From: Deltaproteobacteria bacterium
Lineage (GTDB): Bacteria > JADJOY01
Direction: 5' to 3'
Length of the DNA stretch: 64,000 nt
Assembly: GCA_016713535.1 (NCBI GenBank)
Contig: JADJOY010000001.1
Span: 618,421 to 682,420 of the forward strand
Each line of letters begins with the position of its first letter. The stretch's first letter is position 1. The notes under the pieces were generated by a model. That model saw only the letters and a list, made by a program, of their open reading frames with translations, was not told where the DNA came from and made no database searches. The position numbers and the translations under genes were made by a program. Below are positions 19,789 through 28,607 of this stretch, piece by piece.

Positions 19789-20904
19789 ATGGCACCCCGA
19801 GATCGAGGACGCGGTCGCGGCTCCGCGATACGGGTGTCGTTCGACACGCGGGTCAAGTACGAGATCCGGCTCGAGGCGGGCGGCTTTGACGGCCTTGCGG
19901 CCGAGGTCGCGAGGGTTGCGCCCGGACGACGTGCGGTGCTGGTCACCGATCGGAACGTGTTCGAGCATCACGGGTCGGCGGTGCGAACGGAGCTCGAGCG
20001 AGGTGGGCGAGAGGTGCTTGAGCTCGTTGTCCCTGCAGGTGAGCCGTCGAAGACCGTCGCGCGCGCCGGGAAGCTCTGGGACGCGTTGGTGCGGGCTGGG
20101 GTCGATCGGTCTACGCCACTCCTGGCTCTGGGTGGAGGGGTCGTCGGTGACCTCGGTGGCTTCGTCGCGTCGACGTACCTACGGGGAATTCCGTTGATCC
20201 AGGTCCCAACCACGCTGCTTGCCCAGGTCGACTCGGCCATCGGCGGCAAGACCGCCGTGGATCATGCGCTGGGAAAGAACCTGATCGGCGCCTTCTATCA
20301 GCCGAGGGCGGTCTTCGCGAGCATGGCGGCGCTCGAGACGCTGCCCGACCGCGAGTACCGGGCAGGGTTAGCCGAAGTCGTGAAGGCCGGTGTCATCGGC
20401 GACGCGGAGCTCTTCGAACGGATGGAGGCAGACCCGGCGGCGGTGTTGGAACGTCGGCCCGCCTTGCTCAGGGACTTGGTCCGGCGCGCGCTGGCGGTCA
20501 AGGCCGACGTGGTCAGTCACGACCCCAACGAAACCGGGCTGCGCGCCGTGCTGAACCTCGGGCACACGCTCGCGCATGCCATCGAGAAGATCGAGGGCTA
20601 TCGGGGTGCGCTGCACGGCGAGGCGGTGGCGATCGGGCTCGCTTCGGCTGCCCGGTTGTCGAAGCGCCGGGGCTGGACGAGCGCCGAGGTCTCGCGGCGG
20701 ATCTGCGCGCTGCTGGAGGCCTTCGGGTTGCCCACCAGGCGGCCCGGCTTGACGGTCGAAGAGGTGCAGGTTGCGCTGGTGCGTGACAAGAAGACAGTCG
20801 GTGACTCGGTGCGATTCGTGGCGCCCGCCTCGATCGGCGGGACGACCTTTCACTGGGTGCCGGTGGCGTCGTTGGCTCGACAGCTCGTTGCGGCGGCGGC
20901 GTGA
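19789..20904 (+). CDS. aroB: 3-dehydroquinate synthase
   Basis: Second enzyme of the shikimate pathway: converts DAHP to 3-dehydroquinate using NAD and a divalent metal. NAD-binding motif GGGVVGDLGGF and the family block QVPTTLLAQVDSAIGGKTA are present; metal-ligand motifs AEVVKAG, NLGHTLAHAIE and HGEAVAIG are intact. ATG 19789 is used; the family N-terminus (VSFDTRVKYEI) fits GTG 19834 better. In many proteobacteria aroK lies between pilQ and aroB; here it is missing. Confidence 0.95.
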   Translation: MAPRDRGRGRGSAIRVSFDTRVKYEIRLEAGGFDGLAAEVARVAPGRRAVLVTDRNVFEHHGSAVRTELERGGREVLELVVPAGEPSKTVARAGKLWDALVRAGVDRSTPLLALGGGVVGDLGGFVASTYLRGIPLIQVPTTLLAQVDSAIGGKTAVDHALGKNLIGAFYQPRAVFASMAALETLPDREYRAGLAEVVKAGVIGDAELFERMEADPAAVLERRPALLRDLVRRALAVKADVVSHDPNETGLRAVLNLGHTLAHAIEKIEGYRGALHGEAVAIGLASAARLSKRRGWTSAEVSRRICALLEAFGLPTRRPGLTVEEVQVALVRDKKTVGDSVRFVAPASIGGTTFHWVPVASLARQLVAAAA

Positions 20905-20950
20905 TTGGAATGACGATTCTGGGGTCGGGAAAGACTTCTGGGAGGAAGCG

Positions 20951-21551
20951 ATGAACCGACGGATGCTTCGACGGCTTGCGACGCTCGCGGGCTCGGGCCT
21001 TGTAACGATGATGCTCGGCTGCGGCGACGTCAGCCACAACGATTTCGGACAGAGCCTGAGCTTCAGGGGGTTCTACGAGGGCGGCGCCTGTTCGTCCGCG
21101 CTATCGGGCCTGGTCGTGTCCACGGCGCTCGTGATCGACGAGGCAACACCCTGCACGCTCGGGCAGCTATGCACGGTCAACGTGCAGGTGACCAACGAGA
21201 CGACAGGGAATCCCATCCCGTCGACCGGTGGTCAGGGCTCGACGGGTAGCCCGGTGCCAACCACGGATGGCGTCCGGATCCTGCCCAGGAACCTGCATGT
21301 CGAGTACTCGCTGCCGGGCGGTGAGATCCCGGCGCGGGACTGGGTGATGGCGGGGAGCATCGACCCGCTCGACTCCGGACTGCCGAGAGTTCCCCCTCCT
21401 GCTCGGTGACGACACCGTCGCGATCACGCAGGATCCGTTGTCCTATCCGGCGCTGCCGTTCCCGGTGCGCGCCCGCGTGACGTGGGAAGGCGTGACGGAG
21501 GGTGGTCTCAGCATCAAGACCCACGGGGACCTCGACTTCATCATTGACTGA
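20951..21551 (+). CDS. Predicted lipoprotein of unknown function (one frame break)
   Basis: ATG 20951 behind GGGAGGAAGCG. The N-terminus is a signal sequence ending in a lipobox (MLGC), so the product is probably an exported lipoprotein. The remainder is beta-rich with no recognised family; it has paired cysteines (TPCTLGQLC) and Ser/Gly/Pro-rich stretches. The frame breaks near 21390: a stop follows at 21409 in the first frame, while the other frame continues as FPLLLGDDTVAITQDP and ends at 21551 with DLDFIID. Total about 199 residues. It precedes a second lipoprotein gene, and the two may act together. Confidence 0.6.
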
Positions 21552-21654
21552 ACAGGTGGCGATTCGCCGAGGGCGCCGACGCACGCCGGCGGCGCCGATG
21601 CCAAGAGAGCTAAACGCAAGAAATCGCACGGATCTCCCGCAGGAGGAACCGCGA

Positions 21655-23124
21655 ATGAAGTTCCCGATGACCAATTCCCGTCGAAAGGCCCGCTGGATGA
21701 TGGCGGTGGCTCTGCTTGCCGTAGCCGCATGTCACGGCGGCACGGAGGGCGATCAGGGCATCATCCCAGGCGACCCGACCGACACCCCGCCACCGCCGAT
21801 CGGCGCCGCGACGGTGACGACGGATCAGGCCGTCATTCCCGCCGATGGAACGACGCTGGTGACCGCGCGGGCTACGCTCACCGACGCCCGGGGTATCGCG
21901 CGCGTAGGTGCCCCGATCCTGTTCGCCGCCGACCTCGCGGACATCACGTGGGTCACCGTCGACCCGGATGCCGAGGACTCGCTCTACCCGACGTCGTGTC
22001 TCGCCTACACGGGTACGGACGGCACGGCCGAGTGCGTGTTCCGGTCGGGATTCACGCCGGGCAAGACCTTCATCAACGCGCTTGGTCCGGCGAGCTTGGG
22101 CCTTGGTGCGGCGACGGAGGTCGAGCTCACGTTCGCAGAGACGTTCGCGAACGTGAAGCTCGCGGTACTCGAGTGTCCGACGAAGCTCACCTCGGGCGAC
22201 CTGCCGGCGAAGCGGCAGATTGCAGTCCGCGCGAGTCGGACCAATCAGGTAGGAGAGGATGCCGCGATCGAGGACGTCCGGATCTACTACACGACCACCG
22301 TCGGAATCTGGGACCGCACGCTCCAGAACCACACGTCGGACGCGACGGACAACACCGGCGTCAGCGACCAGTTCCTGAGGGTCGATCCGGACGACGATGG
22401 GAAGACCGTGAACATCGTGATGACCGCCCCGGGGGCGACTCCGGTGCTGTGCACGTTCGCCGTCGGCGAGTTCCAGACCGAGAGCCAGTTCACCCTGACG
22501 GCGCAGCCTGGATCGGTCCGCCCGGATGGCACCGACCAGACGATCGCACTCGGCGTCTTGGTGACGGATACGTCCGGGGGTCTCGGTACGGCCGCACCGA
22601 AGGTCGATCACCACATCAAGTTCTCGACGCCGGTCGGCACGATCACCCCGAACCCGGTCACCGTGAGGGCTGGCGGCACGGGTGCCGCCGGAGCGAGCCT
22701 GTTCCTGTCGGGTGCCGTTACCCGGGCGCTGCAGGTGGGGACGACCTTCACGGTGAATGCCGTGGACGACGTCAGCAGGCTCGAGCAGGTGGTCGACATC
22801 GAGGTTGCGACCGAGGAGGTCACGGTCACGGTCGACAGCCTCGACGTCACGTTCGTGCCGCCCGGACCGATCAACTACTTTGCGGATCGCATCCAGGCGC
22901 ACGTGACCACGCCAGAGGGCTCGGTGGCCGGACGTACCGTGACCTTCAACTTCGGCGACGGTACGGCGAACAAGACCGCGCTCACGGATGCGACTGGAAC
23001 GGCGACGGTCTCGCACATGTACACCAGCGTGAGCGACGGTGATTCCTTCATCATCACCGCGACGGACCTGCTGTCGAACGTGTCCGGCTCGGCCTCGATC
23101 ACGTTCGCCGAGGAGGGCGCCTGA
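21655..23124 (+). CDS. Lipoprotein with Ig-like repeats
   Basis: 489-residue exported protein; ATG 21655 behind AGGAGG. The signal sequence ends in a lipobox (VAAC), then a Pro-rich linker (PTDTPPPP). The body consists of bacterial Ig-like modules of the invasin/Big_1 type: each begins with a form of TVTTDQAVIPADGTTLVTA and includes G-x-A-x-C/V-F strands. A last module resembles a PKD domain (FNFGDGTANKTALTDATGTATVSH). Such proteins are often surface adhesins or cell-envelope scaffolds. Function unknown. Followed by two strong hairpin terminators. Confidence 0.75.
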   Translation: MKFPMTNSRRKARWMMAVALLAVAACHGGTEGDQGIIPGDPTDTPPPPIGAATVTTDQAVIPADGTTLVTARATLTDARGIARVGAPILFAADLADITWVTVDPDAEDSLYPTSCLAYTGTDGTAECVFRSGFTPGKTFINALGPASLGLGAATEVELTFAETFANVKLAVLECPTKLTSGDLPAKRQIAVRASRTNQVGEDAAIEDVRIYYTTTVGIWDRTLQNHTSDATDNTGVSDQFLRVDPDDDGKTVNIVMTAPGATPVLCTFAVGEFQTESQFTLTAQPGSVRPDGTDQTIALGVLVTDTSGGLGTAAPKVDHHIKFSTPVGTITPNPVTVRAGGTGAAGASLFLSGAVTRALQVGTTFTVNAVDDVSRLEQVVDIEVATEEVTVTVDSLDVTFVPPGPINYFADRIQAHVTTPEGSVAGRTVTFNFGDGTANKTALTDATGTATVSHMYTSVSDGDSFIITATDLLSNVSGSASITFAEEGA

Positions 23125-23145
23125 GTTCCGAGGCGGTCTGAGCGA

Positions 23146-23180
23146 AATGCGGGACGCGCGCGGTGCGCGCGTCCCGCATT
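23146..23180 (+). terminator. First hairpin of a tandem terminator
   Basis: A perfect 16-bp inverted repeat from AATGCGGGACGCGCGC to its complement with a 3-base loop, 21 bases after the lipoprotein stop. No long T-tract, which is common in high-GC genomes. Confidence 0.75.
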
Positions 23181-23206
23181 CATCCAAAGGCGAGAATCGA
23201 TAGCAA

Positions 23207-23239
23207 CCGGGCGGGCGGACCTTCCGCCCGCCCGGGTTT
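23207..23239 (+). terminator. Second hairpin of a tandem terminator
   Basis: A perfect 13-bp stem, CCGGGCGGGCGGA / TCCGCCCGCCCGG, with loop CCT, followed by GTTTGTT. With the hairpin just upstream it forms a double terminator isolating the next gene. Confidence 0.75.
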
Positions 23240-23297
23240 GTTATGAACTCGGGTGTGCACGGCCCGCGGCGGCCGGAGCGGCGTAGGAGATTCCGAG

Positions 23298-23819
23298 TTG
23301 GGACTCTGGGCACGGTTCAAGGCGTGGCTGAGACGGGGTCGCAAGTCGGCGGCTCCGGTTCGCCGCGCAGCGCCCGACGCACAGGCCGGGCCCGACGGCG
23401 CGAGGAAGGGCACACCCGCCCGGGTTCCGACCACGTCGGATCCGGCGGCCTTCGTGAAGCTGGCGGAGCGCTACCTAGGCATGCAGATGGCCGACACCGC
23501 GCTCCACGTGTGCCAGCGCGGCCTCGAGGCGCATCCGGACCACGTCGCGGGCCGGGCCCTGCTGGCGCGGATCTACGTGGCGAAGGGAATGCGCGCCGAC
23601 GCCCAGCAGCTCATCGACGCCCTCGTGGCGGAGCTGGGGGACGCACCCGAGGTCGCGACACTGAAAGGCCTGATGACGAGTGGTCCGCCAGCGGGCGCAC
23701 GCGGTGCCGAGTCGCCCGCGGGGGTGCCGGCCGGCGACTCGACGCGGCGCGAGCTGCAGGCGCTCGAAGGCTACCTCGGCCGGATCCGGCGCGAGCTGAG
23801 TCGACTGGGGCCCGTCTGA
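23298..23819 (+). CDS. Small TPR protein upstream of efp
   Basis: 173 residues if started at TTG 23298, which has an AGGAG site 8 bases upstream; a GTG at 23253 is in frame. Basic N-terminus (LWARFKAWLRRGRK), a Pro/Ala linker, then two tetratricopeptide-like repeats (KLAERYLGMQMADTALHVC and ALLARIYVAKGMRADA), and a coiled C-terminus. TPR proteins act as assembly scaffolds; no specific partner can be named. It precedes efp-accB-accC and a second, larger TPR gene, and may share their operon. Confidence 0.7.
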   Translation: MGLWARFKAWLRRGRKSAAPVRRAAPDAQAGPDGARKGTPARVPTTSDPAAFVKLAERYLGMQMADTALHVCQRGLEAHPDHVAGRALLARIYVAKGMRADAQQLIDALVAELGDAPEVATLKGLMTSGPPAGARGAESPAGVPAGDSTRRELQALEGYLGRIRRELSRLGPV

Positions 23820-23888
23820 CGCCGTTCGACGCGCTCGCGAGCCGAATCGCCCGCGAGCGATCCATCCTGCAGTCGTGAGGGGTTCGAC

Positions 23889-24469
23889 ATGATTTCGACC
23901 GCGGAGTTTCGCAAGGGCCTCAAGATCGAGATGAACGGAGAGCCCTTCATCATCGTGGACTTCCAGCACGTGAAGCCAGGCAAGGGCGGAGCGTTCGTGC
24001 GCACGAAGCTCAAGAGCCTGATCACGAGCAAGGTGCTCGACCAGACCTTCCGTTCGGGCGACAAGGTCGATGTTCCAGACGTCGAGACCCACGAGATGCA
24101 GTACCTGTTCCGGGTCGGTGAGGACATCACGCTGATGGACACGACGAGCTACGAGCAGCACACCTACACCGCCACGGAGCTCGGTTCCGACATCCAGTGG
24201 ACCAAGGACGGCGTCACCATCGAGGTCCAGGTCTACAAGGGCCGGCCGATCGGGATCGAGCTGCCGATCTTCGTCGAGCTTGCGATCGTGAGGACGGATC
24301 CGGGCATCCGCGGTGACACGGCGACCGGGGGCACCAAGCCCGCGGTGCTCGGAAGTCGGGCGCGTCGATCCAGGTGCCCCTCTTCCTCAACGAAGGGGAC
24401 ACCGTGAAGGTCGACACCCGCACGGGCGAATACGTCGAGCGCCTCTCGAGCTCGCGAGGGAAGTCGTGA
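23889..24469 (+). CDS. efp: Elongation factor P (one frame break)
   Basis: Translation factor that rescues ribosomes stalled on polyproline. KOW-type N-terminal domain with the modification loop KPGKGGAF; the Lys at about residue 32 is the site modified by EpmA-type enzymes in other bacteria. The middle domain has the motif [10 protein letters not shown]. The frame breaks near 24350: downstream the correct frame gives [18 protein letters not shown] and the standard ending RTGEYVER plus eight residues, stopping at 24469. The stop overlaps the accB start (GTGA). Total about 193 residues. Indel most likely a sequencing error since this is a core gene. Confidence 0.93.
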
Positions 24470-24930
24470 CGGACCGCGAGATCACCGATCTGATCCGGTT
24501 CCTGATCCAGACGGACGTCCGCGAGTTTCGACTCGAGCGAGAGGGAGAGAAGCTCGAGATCGTGCGGTCGCTGCCGAGCGGGGCGGCCGAGGCGACCCCT
24601 GCGCCTGTCGCTTACCGGATGCCCGAGCCGGCGATGCCGGTTCGCTCGGACCCTGGTTCGCGCGAGCTCTCGACCTCGGACGAGGAGTACCGCGCGATCT
24701 CGTCGCCGCTGGTCGGCACGTTCTTCCGCTGCCCGGCCCCCGGCAAGCCGCCGTTCGTGGAGGTCGGTTCGGTGGTCGAGTCGGGCGCGACGCTCTGCAT
24801 CGTCGAGTCGATGAAGGTGATGAACGAGATCGAGAGCGACGTGAAGGGACGGGTCGCGAAGATCCTCGTCGAGGACGGGCAGCCGGTGGAGTACGGTCAG
24901 CACCTGTTCCTGGTCGAGCCGATCCTTTGA
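24466..24930 (+). CDS. accB: Biotin carboxyl carrier protein of acetyl-CoA carboxylase
   Basis: Carries biotin between the carboxylase and transferase parts of acetyl-CoA carboxylase, the first step of fatty-acid synthesis. 154 residues from GTG 24466, overlapping the efp stop. N-terminal helix ([19 protein letters not shown]), Pro/Ala-rich linker, and the biotinyl domain with [10 protein letters not shown], biotin on Lys 117. The thumb insert typical of AccB ([15 protein letters not shown]) is present. accC follows after 37 bases. Confidence 0.95.
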   Translation: MTDREITDLIRFLIQTDVREFRLEREGEKLEIVRSLPSGAAEATPAPVAYRMPEPAMPVRSDPGSRELSTSDEEYRAISSPLVGTFFRCPAPGKPPFVEVGSVVESGATLCIVESMKVMNEIESDVKGRVAKILVEDGQPVEYGQHLFLVEPIL

Positions 24931-24967
24931 CGGTGTCCCGGCCAGGTTTCTCGAGGCCTCCGACCCG

Positions 24968-26317
24968 ATGCCCATGATTCGCAAGGTGTTGATCGCCACG
25001 CGGGGCGAGGTCGCGCTCCGCATCATCCGCACCTGCCGCGAGATGGGGATCCGCACGGTCGCCGTGTGCTCGACGGCCGAGCGCGAGGCGCTCCACGTCC
25101 GCCTCGCCGACGAGAGTGTGTGCATCGGCCCCCCGCCGATCGCGGAGAGCTACCTCAACGTGCCGCGGCTCCTCGGCGCCGCCGAGACCACCGGCGCCGA
25201 CGCGATCCATCCCGGCTACGGCCTGCTGTCCGAGAGCGCGGCGTTCGCCGAGGTCTGCCACAACTGCGGCATCACGTTCATCGGGCCGACGCTGCGCAAC
25301 CTGCGGTTGATGGGAAACAAGGGAAAGGCCCGCGAGGTGGTCAGTCGCGCAGGCGTGCCGGTGTTGCCAGGCATCCCACGCAAGATCTCGGATGCCCGCG
25401 AGGCCCTCCGCGCGGCGTCTGGCGTCGGCTTTCCGGTGCTCATCAAGGCGGCGTCGGGTGCCGGGGGCCGCGGGTTGCGCGTGGTCCGAGAGCCGAGCGA
25501 GTTCCTCGACGCTTACGAGACGGCGCGCGCGGACGTGCGGGCGGCGTTCGGAGACGAGCACCTGATCGTCGAGCGGTATTGCACCGACGCTCGGCACGTC
25601 GAGTTCCAGATCCTCGCGGACACGGACGGCAATGCGGTCCACCTCGGTGAGCGGGAGTGCACCATCCAGCGCCGCTTCGAGAAGGTCCTCGAGGAGTCAC
25701 CCTGCGGCGCCATGACTCCGGCGCTGCGCGCGGAGATGGGCGAGGCCGCGATCAAGGCCGCGGCCGCGGTCAACTACGCCAACGTCGGCACGGTGGAGTT
25801 CTTGCTCGACGCCAAGGGCCGTTACTACTTCATCGAGATGAGCGCGCGGATCCAGGTCGAGCACCCGGTCACCGAGATGGTGACGGGGGTCGATGTCGTG
25901 AAGGAGCAGATCCAGCTCGCCGACGGCCAGCCACTCGCCATCCACCAGGAAGACGTACGGCTGCGCGGCCATGCGATCGAGTGCCGGATCTACGCCGAAG
26001 ACCCGGTGACCTTCGAAAGGTCGTATGGTACAGTCGCGCGGTATCATCCACCCGGTGGAAGCGGCGTCCGAGTCGAGAGCGCGCTGCAAGTCAACGACCC
26101 GGTCTCCCCTCACTCCGACCCGTTGCTCGCGAAGGTGATCGCCCACGCAGAGACCCGTCCCGCTGCGATCGCGAAGATGAGGGTCGCTCTCCGGGAAATG
26201 GTTCTCGACGGCCTTCCATCCAACCTCGACCTGCACCGCCAGATTCTGGCGGACCCCGACTTCGTCGAGGGGCGCGTGACGAGCAGCTTCTTGTCCCGCT
26301 TCGGGGGCCGGCCGTGA
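24968..26317 (+). CDS. accC: Biotin carboxylase subunit of acetyl-CoA carboxylase
   Basis: ATP-dependent carboxylation of biotin on AccB. 449 residues, standard length. Biotin-carboxylase N-domain (KVLIATRGEVALRIIRTCRE), GYGLLSE block, ATP-grasp glycine loop (KAASGAGGRGLR), the catalytic segment FIEMSARIQVEHPVTEM, and a biotin-carboxylase C-domain with GHAIECRIYAEDP. Where most enzymes have NxRxQVEH, this has SARIQVEH. Intact frame. In the conserved efp-accB-accC order. Confidence 0.95.
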   Translation: MPMIRKVLIATRGEVALRIIRTCREMGIRTVAVCSTAEREALHVRLADESVCIGPPPIAESYLNVPRLLGAAETTGADAIHPGYGLLSESAAFAEVCHNCGITFIGPTLRNLRLMGNKGKAREVVSRAGVPVLPGIPRKISDAREALRAASGVGFPVLIKAASGAGGRGLRVVREPSEFLDAYETARADVRAAFGDEHLIVERYCTDARHVEFQILADTDGNAVHLGERECTIQRRFEKVLEESPCGAMTPALRAEMGEAAIKAAAAVNYANVGTVEFLLDAKGRYYFIEMSARIQVEHPVTEMVTGVDVVKEQIQLADGQPLAIHQEDVRLRGHAIECRIYAEDPVTFERSYGTVARYHPPGGSGVRVESALQVNDPVSPHSDPLLAKVIAHAETRPAAIAKMRVALREMVLDGLPSNLDLHRQILADPDFVEGRVTSSFLSRFGGRP

Positions 26318-26369
26318 GGTCGGCCATGGCGCATCCGTCGAGCGAACCAGGATAGGAAAGGACGCGGTC

Positions 26370-28195
26370 TTGGCCAAAGGGAAGCGATCCAAGCCCTCGC
26401 TACTCGATCGACTCGGGCTGACGAGCCTGTTTCGCCGGCGCGGCGACGACAAGCTCATCAACGAGTACGAGGAGATCGTCCGACAGAACCCGGACGACTA
26501 CCGCGCTCGGATCAAGCTCGCCGAGTTCTACGCCAAGCAGGGAACCAGCAGCGCGCCGAGGAAGAGTTCCTCACCGTCGCCAAGTCGTACAAGGAAGACG
26601 GCTTCAACCTCAAGGCGATCGCGACCTACAAACAGGTCCTGAAGCTCAACCCCGATAACTCGACGATCATCCTCGAGCTCGCCGACCTCTACAAGCGCCA
26701 GGGGCTGATCCGCGACGCGATCGACCAGTACCACGCCGCGATCGTCATCTTCCAGGCCAACCAGCAAAAGAACGAGGTCCTGCACGTCCTCAAGCGGATG
26801 AGCGAGCTCAGCCACGAGAGTGTCGACCTCGGGCTCAAGCTGGCGGACCTGTTCGCCGCGGAGGGCTACACGCGCGAGGCGAGCGATCAGCTCCTCACCG
26901 TCGCGGGCCTGCTCGCCGAGCGCGGTGAGCGCGATCGCTCCGAGAAGGTCCTCGCCCGCCTCCTGGAGACCCACGGCGACATCGCCGAAGGTCTCCGGGT
27001 GGTCCAGGAGCTCTACGACGAAAAGGGAGCGGGCACGAAGGCCTCGATGGTCGCCGACCTCGGTCACGAGGTCGGGCGCCACGGTGACCTTCCGACGGTC
27101 GTCCGCCGGCTGTGGGGGATCGAGGCCAGCGACTCCGCGGCGCTGATGTCGGAGCCGCCGCTGCCGCCGCCCCACGCTGCCGCCCCACATGCGCCGCTAC
27201 CCGAGCCGGAGCACGAGGAGCCGCACCGCGACAAGGTCGTCGATCGCAAGAGCCTCGACGACGAGATCGAGAGCTTCATCCAGAGCTACAACTGGTCCGA
27301 CGAGGCCAACGCCGAAGCCGCGGCAGGCGGCGCGCGTGGGCGGGAGCCCGACTTCCTGGGGGGCGGGGAGGACCCGTTCGCCGCTGGTGGCCCGCCGAGC
27401 GACGCCTTCTCGTACGAATCCCCTCCCACCTCGGGCAACGACCTCCACGCCGACGAGCCGCTCGACCAGTGGGCCAACCCGGCCCCCTCCGAGGGCGTCG
27501 AGGACGTTCTCACCCGCGCTCTCTCCGAGGATGGAACGGGCGACCTGGAGCACCGCGGGGAAGCGGCGGCGGCATCGTGGCTCGACGTGGGCGAGCCGGC
27601 GGCGCCGGCGGCTTTCGGCGACGAGGACGACCCCGCTTTCTACCGCGTCGAGACGGAGGCGGACGACCGGATTCGCCTGAAGTCCGACCGTGACTACCTC
27701 GACAAGATGCCGAGCCAGATCGATCCGGAGTCGCTCAACCCGAACAACGCCGAAATCTTCACTCGATCCGGCTTCGAGCGCGTCTTCGGCGAGTTCAAGA
27801 AGGGGCTCGAGCAGCAGATCGGCGTCGAGGACGCCGACACCCACTACAACCTCGGCATCGCGTACAAGGAGATGGCGCTCATCGACGACGCCATCCACGA
27901 GTTCGAGATCGCGGCGCAGGATCCCACCTGGCGCGCCGATGCGTTGACGATGATCGCGTTGTGCCACGAGGACAACGAGGACCTCGAGACGGCCATCGAT
28001 TTCCTGAAGGAAGCGCTCGACTCGGAGGGGGTCACCCAGGAGAAGGCCACCGGGTTGCTCTACGAGATCGGCCTCGCCCATGAAGCGCTCGCGCGCTACG
28101 ACGAGGCCTACGACTACTTCAGCAAGGTGTACGCGGTGGACGAGGACTACCGCAACGTCAAGAAGAAGCTGGCCGACCTTCTCAAGGAGCTGTGA
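26370..28195 (+). CDS. Large TPR protein downstream of accC (one frame break)
   Basis: About 608 residues in two frames joined near 26550: TTG start at 26370 (ribosome site AGGAAAGGA) encodes RLGLTSLFRRRGDDKLINEYEEIV and a first TPR; the other frame continues with FLTVAKSYKEDGFNLKAI and further repeats, an acidic, low-complexity middle (residues about 260-430), and C-terminal TPRs starting DADTHYNLGIAYKEM. The N-terminal part resembles TPR proteins common beside accC in deltaproteobacteria. Cytoplasmic, probably a scaffold; function not assigned. The stop lies 58 bases before tRNA-Gly. Confidence 0.8.
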
Positions 28196-28253
28196 CGGCG
28201 ATAGAGTGATCGGGCCTCACGCGGGTCGTGCGCGCGGGTGGCCAGGAAGTCAG

Positions 28254-28329
28254 GCGGGCATAGCTCAGTTGGTAGAGTACGAGCTTCCCAAGCTCGGTGT
28301 CGCGGGTTCGAATCCCGTTGCCCGCTCCA
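28254..28329 (+). tRNA. tRNA-Gly (anticodon CCC)
   Basis: Cloverleaf of 76 bases including encoded CCA. Acceptor stem GCGGGCA / TGCCCGC with discriminator T; D arm GCTCAGTTGGTAGAGTAC; anticodon stem CGAGC / GCTCG around loop TTCCCAA, giving anticodon CCC; T arm GCGGGTTCGAATCCCGT. Reads GGG glycine codons. Confidence 0.96.
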
Positions 28330-28345
28330 GAGAGTGACTCAAGCT

Positions 28346-28364
28346 CGCGGCGGCCTCCGCCGCG
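28346..28364 (+). terminator. Hairpin after tRNA-Gly
   Basis: Perfect 8-bp stem CGCGGCGG / CCGCCGCG with loop CCT, 16 bases after the tRNA. Possible terminator; no T-tract. Confidence 0.4.
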
Positions 28365-28495
28365 GGAATGAAGCGGCCGGTTCGAGACGAGGGGTGGAAG
28401 GGCGCTGAGCCCGAGGCTCCGGCTCGATCCGCACTCGCCCCGCTCCCGTGCGCGCGGCGCGGCCTGGTCCCGGAGCCGCTAGCAAAACGGGTACC

Positions 28496-28546
28496 CTACA
28501 AAATGTAGTGGTGCCTCTTGCGACACCATACCCGGTCTTGTATGTT
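28496..28546 (+). promoter_or_regulatory. Candidate promoter and small palindrome ahead of smc
   Basis: TTGCGA (28518-28523), a 17-base spacer and TATGTT (28541-28546) lie about 60 bases before smc in an unusually AT-rich stretch. Just upstream is the palindrome CTACA-AAA-TGTAG (28496-28508), which could be an operator. Consensus match only. Confidence 0.4.
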
Positions 28547-28607
28547 CGGCGCCGAACCGTGGCACGATACGGTCTCGTGCCGAACTCCAAGACAACCGGG
28601 GTAGTGG

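Noticed and set aside
23889-24469. Programmed frameshifting in efp, smc and other split genes
   Set aside because: No slippery heptamer plus structure is evident, and the breaks occur in many unrelated genes, which fits sequencing error better.
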